NCBI GenBank assembly: GCA_039809985.1
Contig: JBDHWC010000001.1
Span: 1-64,000, forward strand
DNA from: JAICJJ01 sp039809985
GTDB taxonomy: Bacteria; Chloroflexota; Chloroflexia; Thermomicrobiales; UBA6265
DNA: 64,000 nt
Reading direction: 5' to 3'
Below are positions 8,881-19,288 of this stretch, in pieces (within the stretch, counting starts at the first letter, position 1; the number at the start of each line of letters is the position of its first letter). The position numbers and the translations under genes were made by a program. The notes below the pieces were generated by a model. The model saw only the letters and a list, made by a program, of their open reading frames with translations. It made no database searches and was not told the DNA's origin.

Positions 8881-9128
8881 GCAGGGCGTTCCGGCGGCAC
8901 GCCGGGCACCGGAATCTGCGAGCGGGTCCGCACCCGGGAGTCGGTCTCGTTGCACCCCTCCACCTCGCAGAAGTAGATGAAGGTGTACTCCTCCTCGACT
9001 TGGTTCGAGAAGCGCGTCGGCCGCCCCTGAATGCCGCGGAGCCGCATCTCGACGAGGTGGACCGGGCAGACCGGGATGTCGCGCTCCGGGTTCTCGCGAC
9101 GGAGCAGTTTGTCGACGATCGACGGCAC
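8850..9128 (-). CDS. Small putative zinc-binding protein, function unknown
   Basis: I do not recognise this family. About 92 residues from GTG 9128, preferred because GGGAGG lies nine bases upstream; a GTG at 9155 would add nine residues without a good ribosome site. The body has a CPVH pair and, about 35 residues on, CEVEGC (FIYFCEVEGC), a spacing compatible with a Cys3His zinc knuckle. The end is Pro/Arg-rich. Its 3' end overlaps the convergent dUTPase-like gene by 31 bases. Confidence 0.6.
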   Translation of the reverse strand: MPSIVDKLLRRENPERDIPVCPVHLVEMRLRGIQGRPTRFSNQVEEEYTFIYFCEVEGCNETDSRVRTRSQIPVPGVPPERPAYARDRTPLA

Positions 9129-9350
9129 CAGACCTACCCTCCCGGTTCTCAACACCGACTGCCGGTAGCCTACCAGAACCGGCCGTCGGCGACTTCATTT
9201 CCGGGCACGAGTTTCGGCCGTCGGCGACGCGGGTGACGGCGACGCCTCCAATCGTCGAGTCTCCGGCGTCGGCCGGCCCGACGTCGCCCCGTTCGGCGAA
9301 ACCTGCGATCATCCGCCTCTCATGCCACGTGGCGGGGCGAGGGGGAACGG

Positions 9351-9785
9351 GTGGCACCGCAGATGCTGGAGTCGGTGGTCTCGGCGCTGCGGCAGCGCTT
9401 CGGGCAGGAGTGGCTGCAGGAGGATCCCCCGGACGGCGACTTCGTCGGCATGATGTCGTCGGTGATCCGCGCCGCCGAGCACGCGCACCTGATGGGCGAA
9501 CCGGAGCCGGGCGAGGACGGCGTGGTCTACCGTTGCTGGATCGACACCCAGCTCGACGACCTGCTCGGGGCGGACGAGCTCGCGTTCGAGATCTTCGCGG
9601 TGGTGAGCGGCGAGTACTTCTTCTCGGAGCGGACGTTCGACGGGGAGCAGGTGGTCTACGCCTTCGTCACCGGGTCGGCTGAGGAAGGGCACTGTGGCCG
9701 ACTGGTCTTCGCCGGGCCGAACACCGCGGCGTTTCTCGAGCGGTTCCGGAACCGAGTCACCGGCGGACCGCGCTACCACGCCTGA
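9351..9785 (+). CDS. Conserved-looking hypothetical protein
   Basis: 144 residues from GTG 9351 with GGGGGAA upstream; ATG 9363 is the alternative start. I do not recognise a family. The protein is soluble and acidic (repeated Glu/Asp, EPEPGEDG, FDGEQVVYAFVTGSAEEGHCG), with no membrane segment, signal peptide or cofactor motif. Its coding character is supported by strong third-position GC and the absence of a better opposite-strand gene. It stands alone between an unknown gene and the ferredoxin. Confidence 0.6.
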   Translation: MAPQMLESVVSALRQRFGQEWLQEDPPDGDFVGMMSSVIRAAEHAHLMGEPEPGEDGVVYRCWIDTQLDDLLGADELAFEIFAVVSGEYFFSERTFDGEQVVYAFVTGSAEEGHCGRLVFAGPNTAAFLERFRNRVTGGPRYHA

Positions 9786-9884
9786 AAGACAACCCCCGCG
9801 TCCCATGGCTTGCCTTGGGTTGCTAGCATCCCCTCCGCGGTCGGCGGCGACTGTGCCGGCGACGAACCAGAGAGAGGAGCACCT

Positions 9885-10244
9885 GTGCCTGTCGTGACGA
9901 TGGAGGGGATTGGCGAGACGACGTGCCCGGAAGGGCAGCGGCTCGTCCTCGCGATCGAGGATGCCGGGATCGACATTCTGCATCGTTGCGGCGGCAACGC
10001 GCGCTGCACCACCTGCCGGGTACTGGTGCTGGGGGGCGACGCCGGGCCGCGGACGGAAGCCGAGGTCGAGCGACTGTCCCGGGTCGCGGACGCGCCGGAG
10101 CACCTCCGCCTGTCGTGCCAAGTGCAAGTGCGCGACGACCTGACGGTCGAGGTGCTGCGGCGGCTGCGCGACAACCCGGACATGAGCGACTCGGGGCCGC
10201 GGCCGATCACGTGGCCGACGGACCGGCCGCTGCCGCCGGAGTGA
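9885..10244 (+). CDS. [2Fe-2S] ferredoxin
   Basis: 119 residues from GTG 9885, which has AGAGAGGAG five bases upstream; longer in-frame starts lack this site. The cluster ligands are Cys35, Cys41 and Cys44 in CGGNARCTTC and Cys78 in LSCQV, the beta-grasp ferredoxin arrangement with a C-x5-C-x2-C loop. No transmembrane segment or reductase domain is present, so it is a free electron carrier. It probably depends on the SUF system encoded 2 kb upstream. It is followed by the SRP RNA promoter on the same strand. Confidence 0.88.
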   Translation: MPVVTMEGIGETTCPEGQRLVLAIEDAGIDILHRCGGNARCTTCRVLVLGGDAGPRTEAEVERLSRVADAPEHLRLSCQVQVRDDLTVEVLRRLRDNPDMSDSGPRPITWPTDRPLPPE

Positions 10245-10271
10245 GGTGCCGCGGCACGAGGGCGCCCCGTT

Positions 10272-10301
10272 TTGACGCCCAGCCGATGGCCAGCCTACAC
10301 T
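10272..10301 (+). promoter_or_regulatory. Sigma-70-type promoter of the SRP RNA gene
   Basis: The -35 is TTGACG (10272-10277) and the -10 is TACACT (10296-10301) with 18 bases between. The predicted start is G10308, seven bases downstream, exactly where the conserved 5' arm of the SRP RNA begins. Confidence 0.8.
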
Positions 10302-10307
10302 CCATGT

Positions 10308-10574
10308 GGCCGTGCTAGACGGGGAGCTGGCGGTGCCCTGAACCCGCAACCCGCCTCAGCGGGGTTGAACTCCCTCTCGAGGGCCGGTTCTGTGGGACTG
10401 GCGGTCGCACGTGGCGCTGATGGGAAGGTCCCGCTCGGCGGGGAACGGTGAACCCGGTCAGGACCGGAAGGTAGCAGCCGTAAGCCGGATACCTCGGGTG
10501 ACGCGGGAGTGCCTGACCGGAGTCAACGACGGTCGACAAGCCGGAGGATCGCGCTCGACAGAGGGTGCACGGCC
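10308..10574 (+). ncRNA. ffs: Signal recognition particle RNA, long (Bacillus-type, with Alu domain)
   Basis: About 267 nt. The 5' end GGCCGTGC pairs with GCACGGCC at the 3' end. Next to the 5' end are the Alu-domain elements GGGGAG and CGGTGCCCTG, as in Bacillus subtilis scRNA. The Ffh-binding domain is clear at about 10453-10480, with GGTCAGGACCGG, then GGAAGGTAGCAGCC. The RNA joins Ffh to form the particle that targets nascent membrane proteins to the translocase. The long form with an Alu domain differs from the short 4.5S RNA of proteobacteria. Confidence 0.95.
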
Positions 10575-10583
10575 AACATCCTG

Positions 10584-10613
10584 AACGCCCCGGCCCGCAT
10601 TGGCCGGGGCGTT
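10584..10613 (+). terminator. Hairpin terminator after the SRP RNA
   Basis: A perfect 12-bp stem (AACGCCCCGGCC with GGCCGGGGCGTT) and a six-base loop, starting nine bases after the mature SRP RNA end. The tail is only weakly T-rich, as in other terminators of this GC-rich genome. It may also serve the convergent membrane-protein gene. Confidence 0.8.
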
Positions 10614-10636
10614 CTGCGTCGCTGGCCCGGACCGGC

Positions 10637-10996
10637 TCAGGCGGGCGCGGCGTCCAACCGCGTCGCGCGGCGGACAGCAGCCAGTGCGACGACGAGCCAG
10701 CAGAGCGCGGCCATCGCGCAGAGAACGAGCCAGAGCGGCATCCCGAACCCGAACGGGTTGATCTGCAGGACGCGGACGCCGAAGAAGAAGAGTCCGGCCC
10801 CGAAGACGCCGACACCCCAGTTCGCGGCCCGCTGAATCGCCTCGCGCGCGGCGGGGCCGGCTCCCGCGCGGACCAGCCGGTCGTTGGCCACCAGCACGGA
10901 CCCCGCGAATCCGAGGGCGAAGAGCAGCAGGTAGAGCAGCGCAAGGCGCGACAGCGCGGTGTCGGTGCCGGCCGGGGTGGTCAGGGCCTGCCACAT
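10637..10996 (-). CDS. Small integral membrane protein, function unknown
   Basis: 119 residues with three predicted membrane helices, roughly 17-38, 60-80 and 85-108 (LALLYLLLFALGFAGSVLV, GVGVFGAGLFFFGVRVL, PLWLVLCAMAALCWLVVAL). I recognise no catalytic motif or family. ATG 10996 lies about 28 bases after the sdhB stop on the same strand, so it may be the last gene of the sdhAB transcript. A role beside succinate dehydrogenase would be an inference; it lacks the conserved histidines of SdhC and SdhD. Confidence 0.65.
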   Translation of the reverse strand: MWQALTTPAGTDTALSRLALLYLLLFALGFAGSVLVANDRLVRAGAGPAAREAIQRAANWGVGVFGAGLFFFGVRVLQINPFGFGMPLWLVLCAMAALCWLVVALAAVRRATRLDAAPA

Positions 10997-11023
10997 GGCG
11001 AATGGCGTGTCAGTGCGGCCGGG

Positions 11024-11725
11024 CTAGCGAACATGCTCCGTGAGGATGGCCCGCTTGACTTCCTCGATCGCCTTGGTGACCTGGATGCCGCGCGGGCAGG
11101 CGTCGGTGCAGTTGAACACGGTCCGGCAGCGGAAGGCCCCGGACTGGGTGTTGAGGATGCGCAGGCGCTCGCCGTGCCCTTGGTCGCGGCTGTCGAAGAT
11201 GAAGCGGTGGGCGTTGACGATGGCCGCCGGCCCGACCCACTGCTCGTTGGTCCAGGTGATCGGGCAAGAACTGGTGCACGAGGCGCAGAGGATGCACTTG
11301 GTGGTGTCGTCGAAACGGGCGCGCTCCTCCGGCGACTGCCGCCACTCGCCGGTGCCCGGGCTGTCGTGGGTGATCAGGTAGGGCTTGATCGACTTGTACC
11401 CCTCGAAGAAGCCGGACATGTCGACCACGAGGTCCTTGATCACCGGGAAGGCGATCAGCGGCTCGATGGTCACCTTGCGCCCGACCTCGTTCAGCAGCAT
11501 CTTGCAGGCGAGACGGTTGCGGCCGTTGATCCGCATGGCGTCGGAGCCGCAGATGCCGTGGGCGCAGGAGCGGCGGTAGGTGAGGGTGCCGTCGATGTTC
11601 CACTTGATCTGGTTGAGGACGTCGAGCACCCGGTCGGTCGGCTTCGCCTCGACCGTGTACTCCTCGAAGTGGGGCTTGACGTCCTTCTCGGGGTTGAACC
11701 GCTTGATTCGGAAGGTGACTTCCAC
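11024..11725 (-). CDS. sdhB: SdhB, succinate dehydrogenase iron-sulfur subunit
   Basis: 233 residues from GTG 11725 (GAGGAG five bases upstream). It carries electrons from the flavin of SdhA through three clusters to quinone. The [2Fe-2S] ligands are Cys54, Cys59, Asp62 and Cys74; the Asp third ligand is as in E. coli SdhB. The [4Fe-4S] cluster uses Cys144, Cys147, Cys150 and Cys210, and the [3Fe-4S] cluster uses Cys154, Cys200 and Cys206. It lies 50 bases after sdhA. The membrane anchor is encoded about 50 kb away at 62115. Confidence 0.95.
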   Translation of the reverse strand: MEVTFRIKRFNPEKDVKPHFEEYTVEAKPTDRVLDVLNQIKWNIDGTLTYRRSCAHGICGSDAMRINGRNRLACKMLLNEVGRKVTIEPLIAFPVIKDLVVDMSGFFEGYKSIKPYLITHDSPGTGEWRQSPEERARFDDTTKCILCASCTSSCPITWTNEQWVGPAAIVNAHRFIFDSRDQGHGERLRILNTQSGAFRCRTVFNCTDACPRGIQVTKAIEEVKRAILTEHVR

Positions 11726-11775
11726 GGTGGCTCCTCGCCGGATGGGCCGGCCGCGACTGACAGACGGCGCGACGG

Positions 11776-13506
<1,731 letters not shown>

Positions 13507-13509
13507 CAT

Positions 13510-13843
13510 GCGCCTCCCGGGGGAGCGACCCGGCACCCGCGTGCGTCGCTTCCGGGACCGCCGGAAGTCCACCGGAGAACGGGCACCAACCAACGGCGAC
13601 CGCGCCGCCGCCACCGGGGCGAACCCTATCGCCGCACCGGGGGGGTGTCAAGCCAATCCGGAAGCCCTCAGGAGGTTGGCCGGCGGAACCGGGTCGGCTC
13701 GGTTCGCCGTCGGCGCGGGCCACGGCGGGGGGCCGGAACCGCGGTGCCCCTCGGCTATACTCGGTCGGGCTTCCCTCCCGCGCGTCGGTCGCGCGTCGGC
13801 GGATGCGCTCTCTGGCGCGTGGCGGTGATCGGGCAAGGGGACG
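13510..13843. other. Divergent intergenic region between sdhA and the M20 peptidase gene
   Basis: 334 bases without a gene. It holds the leftward sdhA promoter (13623-13651) and a rightward TATACT -10 box at 13756-13761 without a recognisable -35. The rest is GC-rich and featureless to my reading; no tRNA, riboswitch or repeat was seen. Confidence 0.7.
13623..13651 (-). promoter_or_regulatory. Sigma-70-type promoter of sdhAB
   Basis: On the minus strand a consensus -35 TTGACA (13651-13646) and TAGGGT (13628-13623) are separated by 17 bases. The predicted start near 13616 gives an untranslated leader of about 110 bases before sdhA. Confidence 0.75.
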
Positions 13844-15019
13844 ATGTTGGCGGCACCTTCGACGGCGCGCCTCGCGGCGGTTCGGTCAGCGGCGGCGGCG
13901 GCCGTGCCGGGGGTGGTCGACCTCGCGGCAACGCTCGCCAAGATCCCCGCGCCGACCGGGGACGAGGCGGCGCGCTCGGCGTTCGTCGCGGACTGGTTGG
14001 CCGAGCGGGGATTGCCGACCCGGACCGATGATCTCCATGACGTGGTGGCCACGGTCGCGGGCGTCGATCCCGACGCGCCGGCGGTGCTCTTCGCCGCCCA
14101 CCTCGACACCGTGTTCGCGAAGGAAACCCCGCTCCCGATCCGGCGCGAGGGCGGCCGGGTGCACGGTCCGGGCATCGGCGACAACTGCGCCGGGCTCGCT
14201 GCCGTGCTCAGCCTGCCGGACGTGCTCCGCGCCGCTGGCGAGCGCTCCGCGGTCGACCTGTTGCTCACCGGCAACGTGGGAGAGGAGGGGCTGGGGAACC
14301 TGCGCGGCATTCGGGCCGTGCTCGACGCCGAACCGCGCGTCGGCGCAGTGGTGGCGGTCGAGGGCCACGTGCTCGGGCGGGTGACGCACGTGGCGGTCGG
14401 CAGCCGCCGATACCGGATCACGGCGACAGGTCCCGGCGGCCATTCGTGGGGTGACTGGGGGAGGCCGAGCGCGCTGCACGCGTTGGCGAAGCTGGTGGCC
14501 GACCTCGACGCGATCCCGCTGCCGCGAGTGCCGAAGACGACGCTGAACGTCGGCGTGATCGAGGGCGGCATCTCGGTCAACTCGATCGCTCCGAGCGCGT
14601 CGTGCCTCGTCGACCTGCGGTCGGTCGACGAGCCGTCGCTGGCCCGGCTCGCGGAGCGGGTGCAGCGCGTCGTCGACGGCGCAGGCCGGAACGGCATCGC
14701 GTTCGAGCAGGAGGAACTCGGGATTCGGCCGGCCGGAATGGTGCCGCTCGGTCAGCCGATCGTGCGCATCGCGGCCGAGACGCTGGCCTCGCTTGGGATC
14801 GAGGCGTCGTTCGACGCGTCGAGCACCGACGCCAACATCTCGATCAGCCGGGGCACCCCTTCCGTCTGCGTCGGACTCACCACCGGCGGCAACGTGCACC
14901 GCGAGGACGAATTCATCGATGTCGCGCCGTTGGCCGACGGCCTCGCCCAGTTGGCGATCCTCGCGCTTGAGGTTGCCGATGCCTTGGCGGCTGGTACCCT
15001 GACCCCCGACGCTCGCTAG
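13844..15019 (+). CDS. M20-family metallopeptidase (PepT/ArgE/DapE-like)
   Basis: 391 residues with the di-zinc M20 layout: His86 and Asp88 in AAHLDTV, Asp113 in GIGDNCAG as the bridging ligand, catalytic Glu147 with Glu148 in GEEGLG, and a late His in NVHREDE. The dimerisation insert (about 185-290, GPGGHSWGDWGRPSALH) is present. Family members split small peptides or deacylate amino acids. The SSTDANISISRG block and the overall pattern resemble peptidase T-like proteins, but the substrate is unknown. The ORF begins ATG 13844; a TATACT -10 lies about 85 bases before. dinG follows 23 bases after the stop. Confidence 0.82.
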   Translation: MLAAPSTARLAAVRSAAAAAVPGVVDLAATLAKIPAPTGDEAARSAFVADWLAERGLPTRTDDLHDVVATVAGVDPDAPAVLFAAHLDTVFAKETPLPIRREGGRVHGPGIGDNCAGLAAVLSLPDVLRAAGERSAVDLLLTGNVGEEGLGNLRGIRAVLDAEPRVGAVVAVEGHVLGRVTHVAVGSRRYRITATGPGGHSWGDWGRPSALHALAKLVADLDAIPLPRVPKTTLNVGVIEGGISVNSIAPSASCLVDLRSVDEPSLARLAERVQRVVDGAGRNGIAFEQEELGIRPAGMVPLGQPIVRIAAETLASLGIEASFDASSTDANISISRGTPSVCVGLTTGGNVHREDEFIDVAPLADGLAQLAILALEVADALAAGTLTPDAR

Positions 15020-15042
15020 CCTAGATCGGAACCTTCGTCGCA

Positions 15043-17877
15043 ATGTCCGAGGTCTTCGTTGCCGTCGATGTCGAGGCGACCGGCATGGATCCGAGTCGCC
15101 ACGAGATCATCGAGGTCGCGCTGGTCGCGTTCACCGCCGAGGCGGTCGTTGACGAGTTCCAGACACTGGTGCGGCCTCGCGGTCGCCTCTCGCTCGACAT
15201 CGCCACGCTGACCGGCATTGGTGCGGCGGAACTCGACGTCGCTCCGGAGTGGTCCGCTGTCGCGGGGCCCGTCAGGCGGTTCATCGCAGGTCGACCCATC
15301 GTCGGCCAGTCACCGGACCTCGACTTGGCGATGCTGGCGGCGTCGGGGGTTGAGCACCGCGGGCTGGTCTACGACACGCACGAACTTGCTGCCCTGCTCC
15401 TGCCCGACATTCCGGCGTACAACCTCGCATCCATCGCCGCCGCCCTCGGTGTCGAGGTGCCGGAGTCGCACCGCGCGCTGGCCGACGCCGAGACCACGGC
15501 CGCGGTGTTCCGGGCATTGCTGGGACGGATCGCCGCCTACGACCGCGTGACCCGGGGCCAGATCGGCGCCTACGCGGCAATGGGCGGCATGGGGGTGGCG
15601 AATCTCTTCTCGCGCGACGGTGCCGATCTCGCCGCGGCCGGGCCGCTCTTCGGATCAGGCGGCGGGGGGCAGCCGCTCGAAATGCGGTTCCTGAGCCAGC
15701 GCGAACGGGTCGAACCCCTGCGACCGACCGGCGGCACCAGGGCGATCGCCGAATCCGATGTTCGCCAAGCGCTCGCCCCCAGCGGTCCTTTGGCGACGGT
15801 GCTGCCGGGATACGAGGAGCGGGCTGAGCAGGCGCAGATGGCGGCGGCCGTGGCCCGCGCGTTCAATCGGGACCAGCACCTGGTCGTCGAGGCGGGGACC
15901 GGGACGGGCAAGAGTCTGGCCTATTTGGTCCCGGCCGCGCTCCACGCGGTCGAGCGGGGCGAGCCGACGGTCATCTCGACCAACACGCTGGCGTTGCAAG
16001 AACAACTCATCCGCAAGGACGTGCCGGACCTCGTCGCCGCGCTGGGGGACGAGCTCGGGGACGACCTGCGGGTGAGCGTGCTGAAGGGGCGGTCGAACTA
16101 CCTCTGTCTGCGGCGCTGGTTCTCGTGGGAACGGCAGCCGACGCTCGATCCGGCCGAGGCCCGCCTGAAGGCGAAGGTGCTGGCGTGGCTCGGCGGGACC
16201 GAGACTGGGGACCGCGCCGAGTTGCGGCTGGGGTCCGACGAGGAACTCGGCTGGCGACACGTCGGAGAGGACGAGGGCGCGTGCGTTCCGTCCCGCTGCG
16301 TCTTCCAGCAGCGGAACCAGTGCTTCCTCTACCGCGCCCGACGGCAGGCCGAGGCCTCCCACCTCGTGATCGTCAACCACGCGCTGCTGCTTTCGGACGT
16401 GATGGCCGGCAGCCGCGTCCTGCCGGACTACGACCGGCTGGTGATCGACGAGGCGCACCATCTGGAGGACCAGGCAACCACGCAGTTCGGGTTCGTGGTC
16501 GGGGAGCGCGACGTCGACGCCTACTTCGATGCGGTCGCGCGGCGAGACGGCCCGCTGGCCGGCGGCACGCTGGCGACGATGACCGCCTACCTCGATCGGC
16601 GGGCCACCAGCGCTGCGGCCAAGCGTCGGGCCGAGTCGGCGAAGGAACGACTGCGGGTTGCCACCGAGCAGGCGGAGTCCGGCCGACTGGCGGCGAACCG
16701 CCTCTTCGCCCGGCTGCTGGCTCTGGCCGAGCGATCGACCACCGGCGGGTACGACCGGTCGGTGCGCCTGACCGACTCGGTGCGACGCGGGGACTGGTGG
16801 ATCGACGTCGAACTGCTCTGGGAGCCGCTCAGGTCGCATCTGCACGAAACCGACGACCATGTGCGCTGGTTCCTGCAAGCCCTCGAAGCCCTCGAGCCGC
16901 CTGATGCCGTCGGCGACCCCGATCCGCAGTACGACGACCTCGCGGTCGAGCTCGGCATCGCGGCGCGGGCCGGGGCCGACTTGCAGACGCGCCTGCGCGA
17001 AGTGATCGAAGCGCCGGAACCGGGGATGGTCTCGTGGGTCGAGCGATCGCCGCTCGGTGACCGGGCGACGCTCCACGCCGCGCCGCTGGATGTCGGCCCC
17101 GTTTTGCGGGACGACTTGTTCGGGCCGTTGCGAACGGCGGTGCTGACGTCGGCGACGATGACCACCGACGGCACCTTCGACTTCATCGAGGAGCGACTCG
17201 GGCTGGAACGGCCGGTCGAGCTGACCGTCCGTTCTCCATTCGACTACGCCGCTTCGACGTTGCTCTACCTCGCCGACGACATCGCGGAGCCGAGCGCCCC
17301 GGGGTACGCCCAGACCCTGCACGAAACCCTCATCGAGACGTGCGCCGCCTCCGGCGGCCGGGCTCTCGTCCTGTTCACGTCGCACTCCGCGTTGCAGTCG
17401 GCGGCGCGGGCGATTCGCGGCCCGCTGGAGGAGCGGGGCGTGGTCACCTTGGCGCAGCGGACCGACGGCAGCGCGCGCCAGCTGGTCGAGCGATTGCGAC
17501 GGACGGACAACGTGGTGGTGCTGGGGACGGCGACGTTCTGGGAGGGCGTCGACATCGTGGGACCGGCCCTCAGCCTGCTGGTCATCACCCGGCTGCCGTT
17601 CGCCGTGCCGAGCGACCCGGTCTTCGCGGCCCGCAGCGAGCTGTTCGACTCGCCCTTCGCGCAGTACGCCGTGCCGCAGGCGATCCTCAAGTTCAAGCAG
17701 GGCTTCGGGCGGCTGATCCGGAGTTCGCAGGACCGCGGAGTCTGCGCCGTGCTCGACCGACGGGTGCTCTCGAAGCGCTACGGCGCGTCGTTCGTGGAGT
17801 CGCTGCCCGACTGCACAGTCGAGGTCGGCAGCGTGCGCGACCTGCCGTGGGCGGCGGCGGGCTGGCTCGGTCAATAA
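15043..17877 (+). CDS. dinG: DnaQ-type exonuclease fused to a DinG-family Fe-S helicase
   Basis: 944 residues with two parts. The first 180 residues are a DEDDh 3'-5' exonuclease: Asp9 and Glu11 in DVEATG, and HRALADAETT as the later motif. From about 250 onward is an XPD/DinG-type superfamily 2 helicase: Walker A AGTGTGKS near 284-291, DEAH at 469-472, and the motif VI block QGFGRLIRSSQDRG near 886. Four cysteines at about 355, 414, 419 and 427 have the spacing of the XPD/DinG [4Fe-4S] cluster. It probably unwinds R-loops or damaged DNA. Some firmicute DinG proteins also have the exonuclease but lack the cluster. Confidence 0.9.
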   Translation: MSEVFVAVDVEATGMDPSRHEIIEVALVAFTAEAVVDEFQTLVRPRGRLSLDIATLTGIGAAELDVAPEWSAVAGPVRRFIAGRPIVGQSPDLDLAMLAASGVEHRGLVYDTHELAALLLPDIPAYNLASIAAALGVEVPESHRALADAETTAAVFRALLGRIAAYDRVTRGQIGAYAAMGGMGVANLFSRDGADLAAAGPLFGSGGGGQPLEMRFLSQRERVEPLRPTGGTRAIAESDVRQALAPSGPLATVLPGYEERAEQAQMAAAVARAFNRDQHLVVEAGTGTGKSLAYLVPAALHAVERGEPTVISTNTLALQEQLIRKDVPDLVAALGDELGDDLRVSVLKGRSNYLCLRRWFSWERQPTLDPAEARLKAKVLAWLGGTETGDRAELRLGSDEELGWRHVGEDEGACVPSRCVFQQRNQCFLYRARRQAEASHLVIVNHALLLSDVMAGSRVLPDYDRLVIDEAHHLEDQATTQFGFVVGERDVDAYFDAVARRDGPLAGGTLATMTAYLDRRATSAAAKRRAESAKERLRVATEQAESGRLAANRLFARLLALAERSTTGGYDRSVRLTDSVRRGDWWIDVELLWEPLRSHLHETDDHVRWFLQALEALEPPDAVGDPDPQYDDLAVELGIAARAGADLQTRLREVIEAPEPGMVSWVERSPLGDRATLHAAPLDVGPVLRDDLFGPLRTAVLTSATMTTDGTFDFIEERLGLERPVELTVRSPFDYAASTLLYLADDIAEPSAPGYAQTLHETLIETCAASGGRALVLFTSHSALQSAARAIRGPLEERGVVTLAQRTDGSARQLVERLRRTDNVVVLGTATFWEGVDIVGPALSLLVITRLPFAVPSDPVFAARSELFDSPFAQYAVPQAILKFKQGFGRLIRSSQDRGVCAVLDRRVLSKRYGASFVESLPDCTVEVGSVRDLPWAAAGWLGQ

Positions 17878-17917
17878 TCCCGGAAGCATCCGGGGTCGCG
17901 GTCGAGAGGAGGGCGAG

Positions 17918-18904
17918 ATGCACCAGGTGATGGGCCGGAACTTGGCGCTGGAGATCGTCCGGGTGACCGAGGCGGCGGCGTTGACCTCGGCCCGCTGGAT
18001 GGGGCGCGGCGACAAGGAGGCCGCCGACCAGGCGGCGGTCGACGCGATGCGACTGGTGCTCGACACGATTGCGATGGACGGCGTGGTGGTGATCGGCGAA
18101 GGGGAGAAGGACGAAGCGCCGATGCTCTACGTCGGGGAGCGCGTGGGCTGCGCCGACGAGCCGAAGGTCGACATCGCGGTCGACCCGATCGACGGCACCC
18201 GCCTCCTCTCGCAAGGTCAGCCGAACTCGATCTCGACGGTCGCGATCGCGGAGCGCGGGGCACTGTTCGAGTCCCCCTATGTGATGTACATGGAGAAGAT
18301 CGTCGTCGGCCAGGAGGCGGCCGGCGTGATCGACATCACCGCGCCGGTGGCCGACAACATCAAGGCGGTGGCGGCGGCGAAGAAGCGGAACGTGGACGAC
18401 CTGAGCGTGGTGGTCCTCGACCGGCCCCGGCACGAGCGACTGATCCGCGAGATCCGCGAGGCGGGGGCGCGGATCAAGATGATCCCCGACGGGGACGTGG
18501 CCGGGGCCGTGATGGCCGCGACCCCCGGCACCGGCGTCGACATGCTCTTCGGCATCGGCGGCGCGCCGGAGGCGGTGGTGGCCGCCTGCGCGATCAAGAG
18601 CATCGGCGGCGACATGCAGTGCCGACTCTGGCCGCGGAACGACGACGAGCAAGCCCTCGTCCGGGAGCACGACATCGACATCAGTCGAGTTCTCAACTGC
18701 AACGACCTCGTGCGCAGCGACGACGTCTTCTTCGCGGCGACCGGGATCACCGACGGCGAACTGCTGCGGGGGGTGCATTACTTCGGCGACGGCGCGACGA
18801 CGCAGTCGCTGGTGATGCGGTCGAAGAGCGGCACGGTGCGGAAGATCGACGCCGTGCACCGGCTCGACAAGCTGCGCCAGTACCATGCGGTGCCGTTCGA
18901 CTGA
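17918..18904 (+). CDS. glpX: Fructose-1,6-bisphosphatase class II (GlpX)
   Basis: 328 residues, standard for class II FBPase, which hydrolyses fructose-1,6-bisphosphate to fructose-6-phosphate in gluconeogenesis. The metal site is visible in VVVIGEGEKDEAPML and DIAVDPIDGTRL, and the substrate block GIGGAPEAVVAACAIK is typical of GlpX. In some bacteria the same fold also acts on sedoheptulose-1,7-bisphosphate. GAGAGGAGGG precedes ATG 17918. It starts 40 bases after dinG, so probably shares its transcript. Confidence 0.94.
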   Translation: MHQVMGRNLALEIVRVTEAAALTSARWMGRGDKEAADQAAVDAMRLVLDTIAMDGVVVIGEGEKDEAPMLYVGERVGCADEPKVDIAVDPIDGTRLLSQGQPNSISTVAIAERGALFESPYVMYMEKIVVGQEAAGVIDITAPVADNIKAVAAAKKRNVDDLSVVVLDRPRHERLIREIREAGARIKMIPDGDVAGAVMAATPGTGVDMLFGIGGAPEAVVAACAIKSIGGDMQCRLWPRNDDEQALVREHDIDISRVLNCNDLVRSDDVFFAATGITDGELLRGVHYFGDGATTQSLVMRSKSGTVRKIDAVHRLDKLRQYHAVPFD

Positions 18905-19288
18905 GTGCGGCGCCGGCCGGCGATTCCCTGCGGGTGTCTTCCCAACTCGGTACGGTTGGCGTGCCGCCGAATGACGGTCGTGGTTGACGGGAATTCAGGC
19001 CGGTGCTACGATGCCGGCACTTGAAGGGCATCCCAACCACTCCTCGCCCTTCTTTCCTTTGTCACTCTGCAGCGCGGCGAGGGTCTCGACGAGTCGTGCC
19101 CCATCACGGGTGTGAACGCTGGGCGACGACGTGCCCCGAGACCGAACCGGTCTGCCCGACGCTGCCAAGGTGGTTGATGTCCAGTCGGATCGCAGCTCCC
19201 CCCTGCCTCGCTCCACTCATGGCAACGAGCGACCGGTCGGCAGGGATGCGCCCACGCTCGCGCTCCGGTGACAGACGGAGGGACTCGG
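18905..19288 (+). other. glpX-rho intergenic region with a long rho leader
   Basis: 384 bases without a supported gene. After the promoter comes about 270 bases of untranslated leader. A 34-codon reading frame begins at ATG 19011 but lies on the -10 box and has no ribosome site, so I do not call it. In E. coli, rho is repressed by premature Rho-dependent termination in its leader; a leader of this length could allow the same. Confidence 0.6.
18984..19012 (+). promoter_or_regulatory. Sigma-70-type promoter of rho
   Basis: TTGACG (18984-18989), a 17-base spacer and TACGAT (19007-19012), preceded by a TG that forms an extended -10. The predicted start near 19019 leaves a leader of about 270 bases before rho. 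Confidence 0.78.

Noticed and set aside
9180..9228. A 14-base direct repeat CGGCCGTCGGCGAC at 9180 and 9215
   Set aside because: Only two copies, GC-rich and without neighbours of the same kind; chance is likely in this composition.
9353..9369. TGGCAC-like sigma-54 match with GG-N10-GC
   Set aside because: It lies on the start of a probable gene and its -12 half is imperfect; a start downstream would shorten the protein without a ribosome site.
19011..19115. A 34-codon leader peptide frame before rho
   Set aside because: Its ATG overlaps the -10 box, so it would lie upstream of the predicted transcription start, and there is no ribosome site.
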